From assembly GCF_000283155.1 (NCBI RefSeq), contig NW_004454178.1:25367120-25431119 (forward strand): a DNA stretch of 64,000 nucleotides, read 5' to 3'. Shown piece by piece: positions 1 to 12,093 of the stretch (within the stretch, counting starts at the first letter, position 1; every line of letters starts with the position of its first letter). The notes under the pieces are model-generated. The model was not told the origin of the DNA. It worked only from the letters and a program-made list of their open reading frames with translations, and did not search any database. Made by a program: the position numbers and the translations under genes. The DNA comes from Ceratotherium simum simum. Its lineage: Eukaryota; Chordata; Mammalia; Perissodactyla; Rhinocerotidae.

Positions 1-3000
1 AGGAATGGCTATATAATATAAATAAAGGAGACTCCAGATCAAAGAATTACGGGGGCGGGGGATGGATTATATAATGATAAAAGAGTCAATCAAGAATTAC
101 GGGGGAGGGCCGGCCCTGTGGCTTGGTGGTTAAGTGCGCGCGCTGCAATGCTGGTGGCCCGGGTTCGGATCCCGGGTGCGCATCGAGGCACCACTTCTCC
201 GTCCATCCTGAGGCCGAGTCCCACATACAGCAACTAGAAGGATGTGCAGCTATGACATACAACTATCTACTGGGGCTTTGGGGGGAAAAAATAAAATAAA
301 TTAAAAAAAAATCTAAAAAAAAAAAAAAAAAGAAAAGAATTACGGGGGAGAAGGGGTGAATTATACAATGATAAAAGAGTCCACCAAGAAGACAGCAATC
401 CTAAATGTGGATACAGTAAACAATAGATCTGAAAAATATGCAAGGCAAAAACTGATTGAACTGGAAGGAGAAATAGACAAATGCACAATTATAGATGGAG
501 ACTTCAATACCCTTCCATCAACAATGATAGAACAACTAGACAAAAATTGGCCAGGATATAGGAGAACTCAATAATACCTATCAACCAACAGGATCTAATT
601 GGCATGTTTAGAACACTACACCCAACAACAGCAAAGTACACATTCTTTTCAAGTGCCACAGAATATATACTAAGATAGACCATATCCTATGCCATTAAAC
701 AAAGCTCAATACATTTAAAGAACTGAAATCATAAAGTGTGTTCTTTAACCACAATGGAATCGAGCTAGAAATCAGTAACTGGAAGATAATAGGAAAATCT
801 TCCCTTAGAAACAAACAACACGCTTCTAAATAATCCATGGGTCAAAGAGGAAGTCTCAAAGGAATTAAATTCATTGAAATGAATGAAAATGAAAATACAG
901 CTTATCAAAACTTGTGAGACACAGCTAAAGCACTTAATAAAGATAAGAACAGAAATCAATGAAAACAAAAGTGATTTTTTAAAAAATCAATGACACAAAG
1001 AGCTGGCTTTTGAAAATACTGATAAACTTGATGAATCTCTAGCAAGAGATGACAAAGAAAAAAAGAGACAAGAAACAAATTGCCATTATCAAGAATGAAA
1101 CGGGATATCAATACAGACCCTACCAACATCAAAAGGATAATAAGGGAATGCTACAAACAACCCTACACTCATGAACTTGACAACTTAGACGAAGTGAGCC
1201 ACTTATCAAAAACATAAACTACCAAATATCTCTCATGAATTTAGATGCAGAAATCTTTAACAAAATATTAGCAAATGGAATTCAGCAAAATATAAAAATA
1301 ATTTACACACCATAACGAAGTGGAGTTTGTTTCAGGGATGCAAGGCTGGTTCAGTATTCAATATGCAAAAATCAATCAAAGTAATCCAGCATATTAAAGA
1401 AGAAAAATAACATCATCATATCATTTGATGTAGAAAAAGCATTTAAGAAAATTCAGCATTCAGTCGTTAAAAACTCTCAGAATAATATGACTAGAGGAGA
1501 ACTTGTTCGACCTGAAAAGAGCATCTACAAAACACCTACAGCTAACATCATACTCGATGGTAAAAGCCTGGATGTTTTACCCCTGTGATCAGCAACAAGC
1601 CAGAATGTCTACTTTCACACTCTTATTCAACAATGTGGAAGCTCGAGTCAGTGCAGAAGCTAAGAAAAAGAAAAATAAGGTATACAGATTGGAGATAAAG
1701 AGGCAAAACTGTCCCTATTTGTAGATCACCTGATTTTCTCTGTAGAAAATACCAAGGAATAGATAAGAAAACTCTTCGAACTAATAAGTGAGTCCAGCAA
1801 GATCACAGGATACATCATAAACATACAAAAATCAATTGTATTTTGATATATTGGTAATGAACAAAATTTAAAATACAATACCATTTACAATCACTCAAAA
1901 ATACTCAGATGTAAATCTAACAAAACATGTATTGTAGGACTTGTATGCTGAAAAATACACCATGTAGATGAAAGAAATCAAAGATCTAAATAAATGGAGA
2001 GACATACCAAGTTCATGGATCAAAAGACTCAGTATAGTAAAGATGTCAATTCTCTCCAAATTGATCTACAAGCTTAACCCAATTTCTATCAAAATTCTGG
2101 CAGGTAGATCAATGGGACAGAATAGATAGAACTAGAAATATGCCTAAATGATTTTTGACAGAGACACAAAAGCAATTCAGTGGAGGAAAGATGGCCTTTC
2201 AACAGATGGTGCTAGAGCAGTTAGACATCTGTAGGCAAAAAATGCACCTTGACCTAAATCTCACACCTTATAAAATATTACCTCAAAGTAGATCATGACC
2301 TTAAATGTAAAACATAAAACTATAAAACTTTCAGGAAAAACACGTGGAAAAAAGTCTTCAGGATCCAGGGTTAGGCAAAGAGTTCTTAGACTTGACACCA
2401 AAAGCATCCCTAAAAGGAAAAACTGATAAATTGAACTTCATCAAAATTTAAAACTTCTGTCCTGTAAAAGACTTTGTTAAGAGGATGAAAAGACAAGCTA
2501 TGTGCTAGGAGAAAATATTTTCAAATGACAGATTCGACAAAGGACTAGCATCTAGAGTATGTAAAGAAACCCTCAAAACTCAACAGCAAAAAAACCCCAA
2601 ACAATTCATTCAGAAAATGGGCAAAAGGCATGAACAGACATTTCACCAAAGAGGATACATAGACAGCAAATAAGCACATGAAAAGATGTTCAACATCTTT
2701 AGCTATTAGGGAAATGCAAATTAAAATTACAGTGAGAGGCATACCTGCCAGAATGGCTAAAATTGGAAAGATTGACAGTACTAGTTTTGGGCAAGAATGT
2801 GAGGTAATTGGAATTCTCACTCATTGCTAGCAGGAATGCAAAATGTTAGAATGGCTAAAATAAAATATAGTGACAACACCAAATGCTGGTGAGGATGCAG
2901 AGAAATTGGATCTTTCATATATTGCTGGTGGGAATGTAAAATGGTACAGCTGCTCTGAAAAACAGGTTGGCAGTTTCTTTAAAAACTAAATATACCGTTA

Positions 3001-3593
3001 TCATATGACCTAGGAATTTCAATCCTAGACATTTATCCCAGAGAAATGAAGACTTACGTTCACACAACAATCTGTACACAAATGTGTATAGCCGCGTTAT
3101 TCATAATAGCCATAAACTGCAAACAACCCAGATGTCCTTTAATGAATGAATGGCTAAACAAGCTATGGCCCATCTGTACCATGGAATACTATGCAGTAAT
3201 GAAAAGGAATGAGCTATTGATATACACAACAGCCTGGAGGAATCTCCAGAGAATTATAGTGAATGAAAAAACCCAATCCCCAAAAGTTATAAACCATATG
3301 ATTCCATTTATATGACATTCTTGAAATGACAAAATTATAGAGATGGAGAGCAAATTAGCAGTTTCCAGGGGTTAAGGAAGGGGTGGGGCAACTTCAGGGA
3401 AGTTGGTGTGGTTATAGAAGGCCAACAGGAGGGGTCTTTGTGGTGGTGGAAACGTTCTGTGTCTTGTCAATGTCCTGGTTGTGATATTGGCTGTAGTGTT
3501 ACTTAGGAGAAACTGAGTAACACAGGATGTCTCTATATTATTTCTTACAACCACACGTGAATCTGTATTATCTCAAAATAAAAAGTTTAATTA
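1..3593 (+). mobile_element. Degenerate L1 (LINE-1) ORF2 to 3' UTR, truncated by window edge
   Basis: Old L1 relic lying in an upstream SCLY intron. An endonuclease-domain remnant is visible around 356-574 (a GDFNT-like motif at about 508-522). The reverse-transcriptase region follows, with a DVEKAF-like stretch near 1428-1445. The catalytic YADD-type motif at 1718-1729 reads FVDH, so the aspartate pair is broken. The tail, about 3040-3593, is the conserved L1M-type end: the gene for the MEYYAVMKRNE-like segment (3180-3215), then a 3' UTR ending in an aataaaaag stretch. Many stops and frameshifts show it is dead. A SINE interrupts it at 108-334. Confidence 0.85.
108..334 (+). mobile_element. 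ERE-type tRNA-derived SINE inserted in L1
   Basis: Starts ggccggccctgtggc and ends in an A-rich tail (about 285-334). Box A-like (tggcttggtgg, 119-129) and box B-like (gttcggatcc, about 164-173) RNA polymerase III elements are readable in the head. A perfect 16-bp target duplication aagaattacgggggag flanks it at 92-107 and 335-350, so the insertion is fairly young. The head and body match the perissodactyl ERE SINE group. Confidence 0.9.
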
Positions 3594-4759
3594 GAAAAAG
3601 AAGAGGAGGCAGAACATCTGCTGTGCTGGAAGCCATAGTAGGTAGCTCAGTGTGTGGGCAGGGTGCGGAAAGCAGGGTTTGCCTGACTCTGGGTGGAGGT
3701 AGAGGAGGGCTGACTGCTCAGAAGTGGGGGAGGGGCCAGGCCTGGTAGCAGGACTGGGTGGCACAGGGTGGGTTCCCAGTCTTACATGGGGTGCCAGCTG
3801 TTCACCCTGGCCAGCCCTCCAGGTGGTCACAGGGCGTAGACCTTTGAGAGCTGCTCCTGGTGTGACCGTGTGGTCCTACAGATGAAGGTAAGGCCCGGAA
3901 AGTGGATGCCGTCACAGGTCCCACAGCTGGGAGAGGAGTCCGGCCTAGGACCAAGCCCGGGGCTCCTGTCCTTCCCAGACCACCCCAGGTGTGGGGCTTG
4001 TCCCCGGGGACAGACCTGATCAATAAACGCGTCCAGGGCAGAGCAGTGGGGTCAGTCTCCTGTAATACTATGCTGCGTGTACGCTTGCCTTCTTATCTGC
4101 AGCAGGCAAGCAGGAGCCAGCTCCAGAGGCTTAGGAAAACTTGATTTAGCCAAAAGTTAAAATTAGGAAAATTATTAAGTTAATGTTTTGTTTCATTTTT
4201 CCTGCAATAGAGCAAAGAGTTTGTTGGATCAGTGTATGAGAACCACTGCTCTTCAGGGGTCTCTTGTCCTTCTCCTGCACGCACACACACACACACACAC
4301 GCATGCACGTACACACACCCCTATTATGCCCCAAATCTCTGGTGACAGAGGATTCCTCCCACGTGACAGTGGAGAGGCTTCAGATGAAACGTTGGCTGAA
4401 GGGAACAGTGTCAGGGGTGAATTCTCGGACCCTCACCTGGTTTGGCAATGGGGACCAAGGAGGCAGGCTCTGGGGTCTGAGTGAGAGGAGTGGGTTCTCC
4501 TGGGTAGGAAAAGGGTCCAGATCGAATTGTCACTGTGGACACTCAGCATATATTGCCCACAGTGGGCGTGTCGACTGTCACTGGGCCAGGACTAGTAAAC
4601 TTTACGTGGAGGGCAACCGCATGGCACCTGTTTAGGGAAGATGTGGGTGTGATTTGTTTTTTATCTGAACACATGACTTTCATACAGACAGGATTCCCTC
4701 CTGGGACATTTGTTAACTGCTTTGCACAGAAATAGGATTGCATCCCTTGTCTCTTACAG
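3594..4759. other. SCLY intron, end of the intron preceding the first visible exon
   Basis: No coding segment recognisable. It contains a CA-rich microsatellite (4276-4318) and otherwise unremarkable GC-rich sequence. It ends in a pyrimidine tract and cttacag acceptor at 4753-4759. Confidence 0.6.
4276..4318. repeat. (CA)n microsatellite
   Basis: Interrupted run of cacaca with cgcatgcacgta breaks. Likely length-polymorphic. Confidence 0.9.
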
Positions 4760-4796
4760 GACAGAGAACACCCCGATGATTGCCGGCCTCGGGAAG
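4760..4796 (+). CDS. SCLY: SCLY coding exon ([12 protein letters not shown])
   Basis: 37 bp, entered in phase 2 (its first base completes a glycine codon from the previous exon) and left in phase 0. Acceptor cttacag at 4753-4759; donor gtaagc at 4797. The residues follow the RPG segment of the family, near the PLP-domain end. Confidence 0.9.
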
Positions 4797-7700
4797 GTAA
4801 GCCTGGGGAACCTCGGCTGGCGGAGCAGCTGCTTTGTCCGTCGGTGTGTGGGAACAACTCAGTCCTCCTCTGTTTCTCCTCTACCCCTGCACTACTGTCA
4901 CACTCAACACTTCTGGCAGCAGGTGTGGGGGTTCTTTACCCCGCAGCAAGCAATTCTGCCGCACCAGCTGGGTGTCCTACAGTTTAACTCAGTTCTGACA
5001 CTATCTACCTGGAGAGAGTATCAGATCCCACAGGTTGAGGGCTCCATCTCACAAGATGCACCCCCCAGTTCAGGCACTAATCACAAGTCCAGGTTGTCAC
5101 CTGTGCTTCTGACCAACTGGCTATAAATTGGAGGTTCCCGTGAGCCCCTCCTCAGGTTCAACTAACTTGCTAGAGCAGCTCACAGAACTCCGAGAAACAG
5201 TTTACTAACTAGATTGCCAGTTTATTATAAAAGGATATGATAAAGGATACAGATGAACATCCAGATGGAAGAGATGCGTAGGGCAAGGTACGAGGGAAGG
5301 GGTGCGGATCTTCCATGCCCTCTCTGGGCACCACCTTCCAGCCCCTCCATGTGTTCAGCAACCCGGAAGCTCTCCGGACCCATACGGGGGTGGTTTATGG
5401 AGGCTTCGATCAATCATTAACTCCATTTGGAGCCCTCTCGCCTCTCTGCAGAAGGGGCGGGGGACTGAAAGTTCCAAACTTCAAATCACGGCTTGGTCTT
5501 TCAGTGATCAGCCCCATCCAGGAGCCCACCCCTGAGTCGCCTCCTTAGAACAAAAGACACTCCTATCACCCGGAAATTCCAAGGGATTGAAGATCCCGGG
5601 GTCAGGAGCCAGAGTCGAAGACCAAATGTTAGAACAGGTGCTCCTAGTGCTCTTACCACTGAGGAGGCTACGAGGCTGTGGGAGCTCTGTGCCGGGACCC
5701 GGGAGCAGAGACCAGCACAGGTTTCCTGTCATCTCACGTCAGTTTCCCCCTCGGCTTCACTAGGTGTCCAGGGCTTTAGGAAATCATATTCACAATCCCA
5801 ATAAACGGACTGATACAAGAAAAAGCCTCGAATTTTATTTGTCAGCCTGCAAGTGTACTTTTCGAGACTGGAGAGTACGTTGCATGGACTTAGCATTTAA
5901 ACGGGTAAAGCTCTTTTTTCGAGTCTCTTCTAATATAAGAAATACAGTGACGTCGTTACAGCTAAGAGGATGGTCAGGCCAGCAGGTTTGCTTGCTCCCC
6001 TGGGTCAAGTCACCCCGCCTCCCCGAGCCCTGGTGTCCCACCAGCAAGGTGGGGATGATCGCAGCAGCTTCCTAAAGAGATTCCTTCTGAGGACTAGATG
6101 GTGGCCTACCAGCACGCTGGCGCCTCAGCTCAGGGCCCCCCACAGCCTGCCACCCTTTCCTCGCCCCTGGGCACCCCTGCACCCAGATCCTCTGACCCTG
6201 CAGTCGCTAGGGGACAGACCGTCGTCCGTCCTTCCTCTCTCCTTGCCCAGCCTGGGCTCCCTTCATGCAGTCTGGCCCTGGCACAGCCCTCCGCATGCCC
6301 AGAAGACGTGTCCTCACCCCACCCAGGCCGAGTCAGGGGCTCTTCTGGGCTTCCCATCCCTTCTCTGTGCCGGCTGAAGAAGAGCCCCTCCTGCTGTTGT
6401 CCCCTCTTGTGCATCATCACGTTCCTATCTACTAGAACATTCCCCCAGCCTTTAAAACTATCATTCCCTGGTCTCGCCCCTCCAAACTCCTCCCCTATAT
6501 TTCTCTGTCCGACATCAAAAGGTCCCCAAGGAGTGGCCTGCACACTCTCACCCCCTTACCTCCGTCCTCCTGACACCCAGTCTTGCTGCTCGTGCCTCTT
6601 CTCTCCTGAAACTGGCTGAGGAGGTCCCCAGTGACCGCCGTGTTGTCACATCCTCATCTGCCCCATGGCAGCTTTCGCCATGCTGACGGCTGCTGGACCA
6701 CTCTCCTCTCTGGCTTGCTTCCCCCTCCGCCCCAGCTGTGCCTCTGCCTCGCCACCTGTCGGCCAGCCTCCTGGGCTCCATCCCAGCCTCCTCTCCACAA
6801 AAGCTCCGTGTGGCGCTCATCTGGTCCCGTGGGTCTAACACCAGCCCGGGCTCAGGTCTTTGATTGACATCTCAGGGCAGGTCCTGACCCTTCTCCTGGG
6901 AGACCCGGGTCCCCGCTTCTTACTTCACATTTCCTCCCGGTCCACGATGTCCCGCTCTCTCCTCCATCGTCCCCTCTCCCCATGGTGCCTCCCGCCATCT
7001 GGGTTCTCCCTTCAGACATCTAGGAGGTGCCCTTGTCCTTGTCCCTGGCACCCGATGCAACAGCCAGCCCTGTCTGTCCTGTCTCCACAGTGTATTGAGG
7101 ATCTGCCTCTTGTCCATTTCCACGCCACCGACTCCAGACCAGGTCATCCCCATCTTTTGTCTGGACCTGCCACGGCCTCTTCCGTTCTCCACACAGCATC
7201 CAGAATGATCGTTAAACATGCGAATCAGACCAGCTCACCCCTTTCTCAGAATCCAAGTGCATTTGCCCTGTTGTGCTTTGCTTCAGTTTCCTCCTGTCAC
7301 CGAGGTCTCGGGGCCCTGTCCCCTTGCTCACTCTATTCCAGGAGCACTCACCTTTTCCTCTGCGGTGGCCGCCTTTGCCTGGAACGCCCTCCCCCAGCTC
7401 TGCCATCCCCTTCACACCTTCCCGCTACCGCGTGCCCTCATTCCCCCCATAGCACTCACCCCGTCGGTATGTGGGTTCACCTCTTCCCTTGTTGTGTGTG
7501 TCCATCTGTCTGTGTCTCTGGAGTGGACGTGCCTTGAGGACTGGGATGGCTGTTTGGTCTTACTGGCTGTGGGATCTCTGGTGCCTGGAGGTGTCAGGAA
7601 GTGCCTGGTAGATTCCTGTTGAACAAGCGAAGATGACATTTCTCAAGCACTTATCGTGGCCTGTCACACAGCCAGCACTCAGTAAATATCGCCTGTGATG

Positions 7701-10700
7701 TTCCAGAAAATGAGCAGTGTGAGGAAAGGTCGCCTCTGCCACTTAAAGCTGTTTTGATCTCCTTGTTTCACAACCATTGAACGTGCTTTCTCACTTTGCC
7801 GCCTTCCTGTGTCCCCAGGCCGCTGAGCTGGTGGCGGAGAACTGCGAGGCTTACGAGGCCCACATGAGAGATGTGCGCGACTACCTGGAGCAGAGGCTGC
7901 TGGTGAGCGTGGACCATCTGCCCTTCCGCGAGGGAGCCATGGGGCTGGGGACAGCAGCCCCAGGGGGCAGGCAGGACATGGGCTGGACTGTACCGGACGA
8001 AAGGAACTGTGTTGATTGAAACTCAGGCCCTGGGCACTCTGGGAACAACCGAGGTCCTAAAGGAAGAGGGAAAAATTAAATGATGAAACGTAGGCCCCAA
8101 AGAGGGACTCCAGACCAAGTGGATTATCTTTTTCACAGACACATGTAACAATATACCAGAGGGGGTATATTTAATGGTTTTATGTAGAAGTGCCATATGT
8201 ATTCAGAATTTTTTTTCTCCTAATTAATTTGCTTTCCATAGTCAGTCCCCTTAACTATTATAGGTAGATGCTTATCGATAAGATAATTATCTTACGTGTT
8301 GAGGCTGAGGTTTTGTTTCCCAGAAAAGTCTAAAGTTCAGACAGTTGGGGTGGGGAGGCTTTGAAGCTGTCACTGAGTATCTCATTGATGTTTCAGGCTG
8401 AATTTGATAAGAAGAGAATCCATCTGAACAGCCAGTTTCCAGGGACTGAGCGACTCCCCAACACGTGTAACTTTTCCATCCGGGGACCCCAGCTCCAAGG
8501 TGACGACTCTCTCCTCCTGGTGTCTCCATGGTGTGGCGGGTGGGCGCTGGTGGGAGGAGGCTCAGTGCTGTCAGGAGGTGCTCACCGAGGGCCCCGTTGG
8601 CTGGCTGGTGCCCAGAGCAAACGGCCCCATCGGGCGGTGACCCCGTGGTGGCCTGGGGCTCCCCTCACAGCTCCTTCTTTCCCCCCGACTTTGCTCACCA
8701 CACTAATGATGTTCTGGACGCCGGCGCACTCAGCGCTCGCTCCAGTCCTACCCGAAAGCTTCCAGGGAAGGAGGTGAAACTAACCACATTTTAGACTAGC
8801 TGGTCCATTTGTGTCAGCAAGTTTTACACAGTATTTTATGAGGGTAAGGGAAAGCAGAGGCGATCAACTTTAACAACTGGCTCAGGGTAAGGACGAAGCA
8901 CAAATCTGAGGGTTCCGTTTGTTCCCGCGATAGCTGCCGCCATGCTGGGAACAGTGGGGATTACTCGCATTCCAGATGCATACAGCACCTGGCTCACCCC
9001 GAGTCCTGAGGCTGGAGTCCAGGGCACTGACCAGCCGTCTTCTATTTGGGAGGCAATTACTGTGGCCCCGAGAGCACACGTGAGCCACATCTGCAGAGCA
9101 GTTTTTGACTTCCTGGAAGAAGAGTTGTTGCCTCCTTTGTCGTCCTGGATTCCACAGAGAAAGGGGGCAGCTGTGTTTGGAGCGTGAAGAAACTCTGGGG
9201 CAGCCAGCACCGCGGCCGCATGAATGAGAACGTGGGCTGAAACGCCTTCTCACCGGAAAGGAGGCAGGCGGCTGTTGGCCGTCTCCAGACCTTGCTGTGG
9301 GAAGGAAGGTCCCTCTGTCATCTCTCCCCTTTCCTTTGGGGGCAGACTTTATGTTCACGGATGACCTGTGGCCATTTAAATGAGATGGAGATTCTCATTT
9401 TAATTACATCAGCAGTCATCAATGTATTTTTTTAATCTCTGTGCTTGTGAAAGAAGATGGAAGTGCCTTCTTGCTTGATGAAGACAGCTCCCAAGTGCCT
9501 CTGCCTTTAGAAAAGATGGATGTAAATTTAAATATTATCACCAAGGCAACAAATTGTTAAGTAAGGCAGCTAACCAGAATTCTGGGTATCTTACTAGACA
9601 ATTGATCAGAAATAACATCTTCAAGGCTAGTTTTATGAGGCAGAGTAGGTTCTGCTTTTCTGCAGCCAAAGAAGAGAAGTGATTTCTCTGGATCCTGCTG
9701 CAAGTTCCCTCACCTGCGGTCGGAGGGGCCTGTGCATTGGGATCCGTTAGGTGGCACGAGGGAGGGGGCCCCAAAACTTGTGGCAGAGAAGAGATGACGC
9801 AGACGGGGCGGGACAGGGTGCCTCCCCAGGACTCAGGGGACGTGTGCTCTGTCTCCACAGGCCGCTTGGTGCTGGCTCAGTGCAGGACGCTGCTGGCTAG
9901 CGTGGGGGCTGCATGCCATTCGGACCATGGGGACCGGTAAGTGCTCTCCACAAACCGGCCACAGTGCCCAGGGCACATCCGTGCTCCAGGCACTGGGCCT
10001 AGGCCTCCGCGGAGCTGTGCAGCCTGGCAGGGATACAGAAAGTGACCAGACATCGCAGGGCCAGGGGGCCGGCGCTGCGGCCGGTGAAGTAGAGGCTCTA
10101 CACGGGCCTCAGGAGGGGAGGAGGGGAAGCTGCTGCCTAGAGGAGGGCTGGAACTGGACCAGGAGAGGAGGACGAGCACTTCAGCCCCGGGGAGGGGGTG
10201 GAGGGGCAGGGCTGGAGGAGCAGGGCCAGGCTGCGGGGTGTTGGCTTTATCCTCAAGGAAAGGAGACTACTGAAGGTGATGACACGATCAGACGTGAGTT
10301 TCCAATAACTCCCCGTACCAGGTACGGGAAGGTTATGGGACGGCAGGCCCAGGCGAATGGTGATGGTGGTGACCAGGCGGAAGGGGGGGGTGGAGTCAGG
10401 GCATCGGGCACCTGGCCCTGCTGGAGGAAGAGAAGGGCGTTTGGTTTCTGGCTTGCTGTGAGTGTGGGGGCCTGCAGAGGTGGGAGTGGAGCTGGATAAA
10501 GCGGCTCGGGCTCCGGAGACAGCAGAGGTGGACATGATCAGCAACGGGCCGTCATGAGAGTCCAGGGCTGGCCGGGTTGCACAAGCAGGTGAGGCGAGAG
10601 GGCTCCTAGAGGAGCAGCCCCTGTGGCCCAGGGAGGTGGAGAATCGGGCAGGGGTCTCCTCAGGGCCTTAGCACCTGCAGTGGAGGGGCTGTGTGGGGCA

Positions 10701-12093
10701 GGCAGGACCGGGAGCCAGGATGTGGCAGCCAGAGTCACCCTCCAGAGCAGGAAGCTGAGGCCAGCCTGGAATGCAGAGGGAGGGCGCACGGGGTCTGTCC
10801 CTGACGGAGCGCTCAGGTGCGTCATCGCTCATGGAGTGCTCACCACGACCCTCAAGCGAGTATCCGAGTAGCCCAGGTCTCAGACCAGGAAACAGATGGA
10901 GTGCTCACGCTGGCAGGTGCAGAGTCGGCAATCTTAACAGCCACAGAGATGAGGAAGGGAGGGGCTGGTGGCAGAGGTGGAGGGGACACAGAAGGGCTGG
11001 CAGCACGCCTCAGAAGGGACAAGTGTCTGGTGCGGCCCCTGCAAGGGAGGGAGAGGAAAGGGAGCAGATGCTCACTGCCCTTGTGGGAAGTGGGGGTATA
11101 TCCTCCTGGAGTAGAAAGTGAGGTCACCCACCTGCGAGGGGCAGGGGCTGTGTCACTGCCTACCTGGTCCTGCTCTCACCTGTGACAGGACCGGCTGCAG
11201 AGGCTTCCAGCTCCGACTCTCGGTGACTGGAGGTGATGAAAGCACCCCCTCACCTGACCCTGTGCGAAGGAAACTTATTTGGATGGCTACTGCAGGCGCT
11301 GTGGCATGACAGCACGCTCTTGCTGGGCTGGTTCTGGTCCCTGGCTGGTGGGCGGCCTGCGAAGGTGGACCTTTGACTGGGGAACCCTGCTTGAAGATTT
11401 GAGGACCCCTGCGAGTCCCACACCGCCCAGCTTCAGAGAACCTTCTGTGTGGTTTCTTGGGTTGACAGATATTGACTGGGACCCTATTGTACATAAGGCC
11501 CTGTGCTGTGTGCCCGACTCGGGCGGGCCGCGGCCCCTAATCCACACATGGGAGGCGGGACGCTCGGCCTCGTCTGTGTGGTTACGCGTCTCCTCCGAGG
11601 CCTGTTAAAGTCCTAGAGGACGAGAAAGCCCCTCCTGTATCCCGGGGCTCTGCCCAGCCAGCTACAGTGGCTGGCGGTCTGCATCTGTGCTCCAGGGGGC
11701 AGAGGGGGAGGCCACAGCACCGCGCAGGGGTTCCAAGCACGAGAGGACCCGGGGCGGGGAGGGCAAGGGGAGCCTGTGAGCTGGACCCTCAAGATGGGTG
11801 TTTGGCAGAGAGGGGAGGAGGGGAGCAGGTCCCCACTTGGGGAGCTGACCGAAAGCAGAAGGGCAGGGTCCCTTCCCCGAGCCCCATGCGCACAGGAGAG
11901 CTCCTCCGTGACAGCTGACCCGGTCTCCTTGCCCCCCAGGCCGTCCCCGGTGCTGCTGAGCTGCGGCATCCCCTTCGACGTGGCCAGGAACGCGCTCCGG
12001 CTCAGCGTGGGCCGCAGCACCACCAGGGCCGAGGTGGACCTCGTCGTGCAGGACCTGAAGCAGGCCGTGGCCCGGCTGGAGGGCCAGGCCTAG
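4760..12093 (+). CDS. SCLY: Selenocysteine lyase, C-terminal five coding exons (gene 5' end outside window)
   Basis: SCLY is a cytosolic pyridoxal-phosphate enzyme of the class V aminotransferase (NifS/cysteine desulfurase-like) fold. It cleaves L-selenocysteine to L-alanine and selenide, feeding selenophosphate synthesis. Five exons were joined by GT-AG sites and phase: 4760-4796, 7819-7902, 8397-8499, 9861-9936 and 11940-12093. Together they read 151 codons from a [12 protein letters not shown] segment to a TAG stop at 12091-12093. The essential cysteine sits in the SVGAACHSD motif (TGC, 9914-9916). The sequence tracks human SCLY almost residue for residue from memory. The PLP lysine and N-terminal half would be encoded left of position 1. 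No frameshift or early stop is seen. Confidence 0.93.
4880..5720. mobile_element. Ancient interspersed repeat, probably a solo LTR
   Basis: The stretch around gctcacagaactccgag (5177-5193), then a rattataaaaggatat-like region (5223-5240) and a tcttatcaccygraaattcc-like region (about 5562-5580), resembles a common mammalian LTR-type repeat. I cannot name the subfamily and no open retroviral frame is present. Boundaries are approximate. Confidence 0.4.
6380..7640 (+). mobile_element. L2 LINE relic
   Basis: Characteristic L2 3' text is readable: a tttgcctggaacgccctcccc-like segment at about 7372-7394, and the terminal ttgaggactgggatggc to cctggtagattcctgttgaac region at 7533-7625. Highly diverged, so the left boundary is uncertain. 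Confidence 0.65.
7819..7902 (+). CDS. SCLY: SCLY coding exon ([12 protein letters not shown]...)
   Basis: 84 bp, 28 codons, phase 0 to 0. Reads [15 protein letters not shown] at its start and ends EQRLL before donor gtgagc at 7903. It forms helices of the small C-terminal domain. The final leucine pair differs from the human residues I recall at this splice junction. Confidence 0.92.
7903..8396. other. SCLY intron
   Basis: 494 bp, AT-richer than its surroundings in 8090-8300. No recognisable element. Acceptor tgtttcag at 8389-8396. Confidence 0.6.
8397..8499 (+). CDS. SCLY: SCLY coding exon ([16 protein letters not shown]...)
   Basis: 103 bp, phase 0 to 1. Encodes [18 protein letters not shown] followed by [16 protein letters not shown]; the NT(C)NFS segment is typical of the NifS-like C-terminal domain. 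Donor gtgacg at 8500 is weak but the only one that keeps frame. Confidence 0.9.
8500..9860. other. SCLY intron
   Basis: 1.36 kb, including an AT-rich part at 9360-9640. No repeat or coding segment I can name. Acceptor gtctccacag at 9851-9860. Confidence 0.55.
9861..9936 (+). CDS. SCLY: SCLY coding exon carrying the catalytic cysteine
   Basis: 76 bp, phase 1 to 2. Reads [18 protein letters not shown] then HSDHGD. The cysteine codon TGC at 9914-9916 lies in the flexible active-site loop; in the family it is needed for selenocysteine-specific cleavage. Donor gtaagt at 9937 is strong. Confidence 0.94.
9937..11939. other. Last SCLY intron
   Basis: 2.0 kb. Contains a minus-strand L2-like relic (about 9960-10560) and a weak MIR-like stretch (about 10840-10940). 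GC-rich, no coding segment. Acceptor tgccccccag ends at 11939. Confidence 0.55.
9960..10560 (-). mobile_element. L2 LINE relic, reverse orientation
   Basis: Resembles reversed L2 text, with a ggggtgttggctttatcctc-like and gatgacacgatcagacgtg-like order (10236-10295). Strongly diverged. Confidence 0.45.
11940..12093 (+). CDS. SCLY: SCLY terminal coding exon
   Basis: 154 bp from the acceptor to TAG. Encodes [17 protein letters not shown], then the [14 protein letters not shown] segment and C-terminal helix ending [10 protein letters not shown]. The [12 protein letters not shown] stretch is the hallmark C-terminal motif of selenocysteine lyase/cysteine desulfurase proteins. Confidence 0.94.

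Larger units (their letters stand above)
4797..7818. other. SCLY intron, repeat-rich
   Basis: Holds an LTR-like ancient repeat (about 4880-5720) and an L2-like stretch (about 6380-7640). The remainder, 5721-6380, shows nothing identifiable. It ends in the gtccccag acceptor at 7811-7818. Confidence 0.6.

Noticed and set aside
119..175. A tRNA gene
   Set aside because: The box A and box B matches belong to the tRNA-derived head of a SINE with target duplications and an A-tail.
6860..7537. 225-codon plus-strand frame
   Set aside because: Lies in L2-derived, C-rich intron sequence with no conserved domain.
11692..11702. CTCF-like ccagggggcag
   Set aside because: Only about 12 of 14 consensus positions fit; such matches are frequent by chance in GC-rich DNA.
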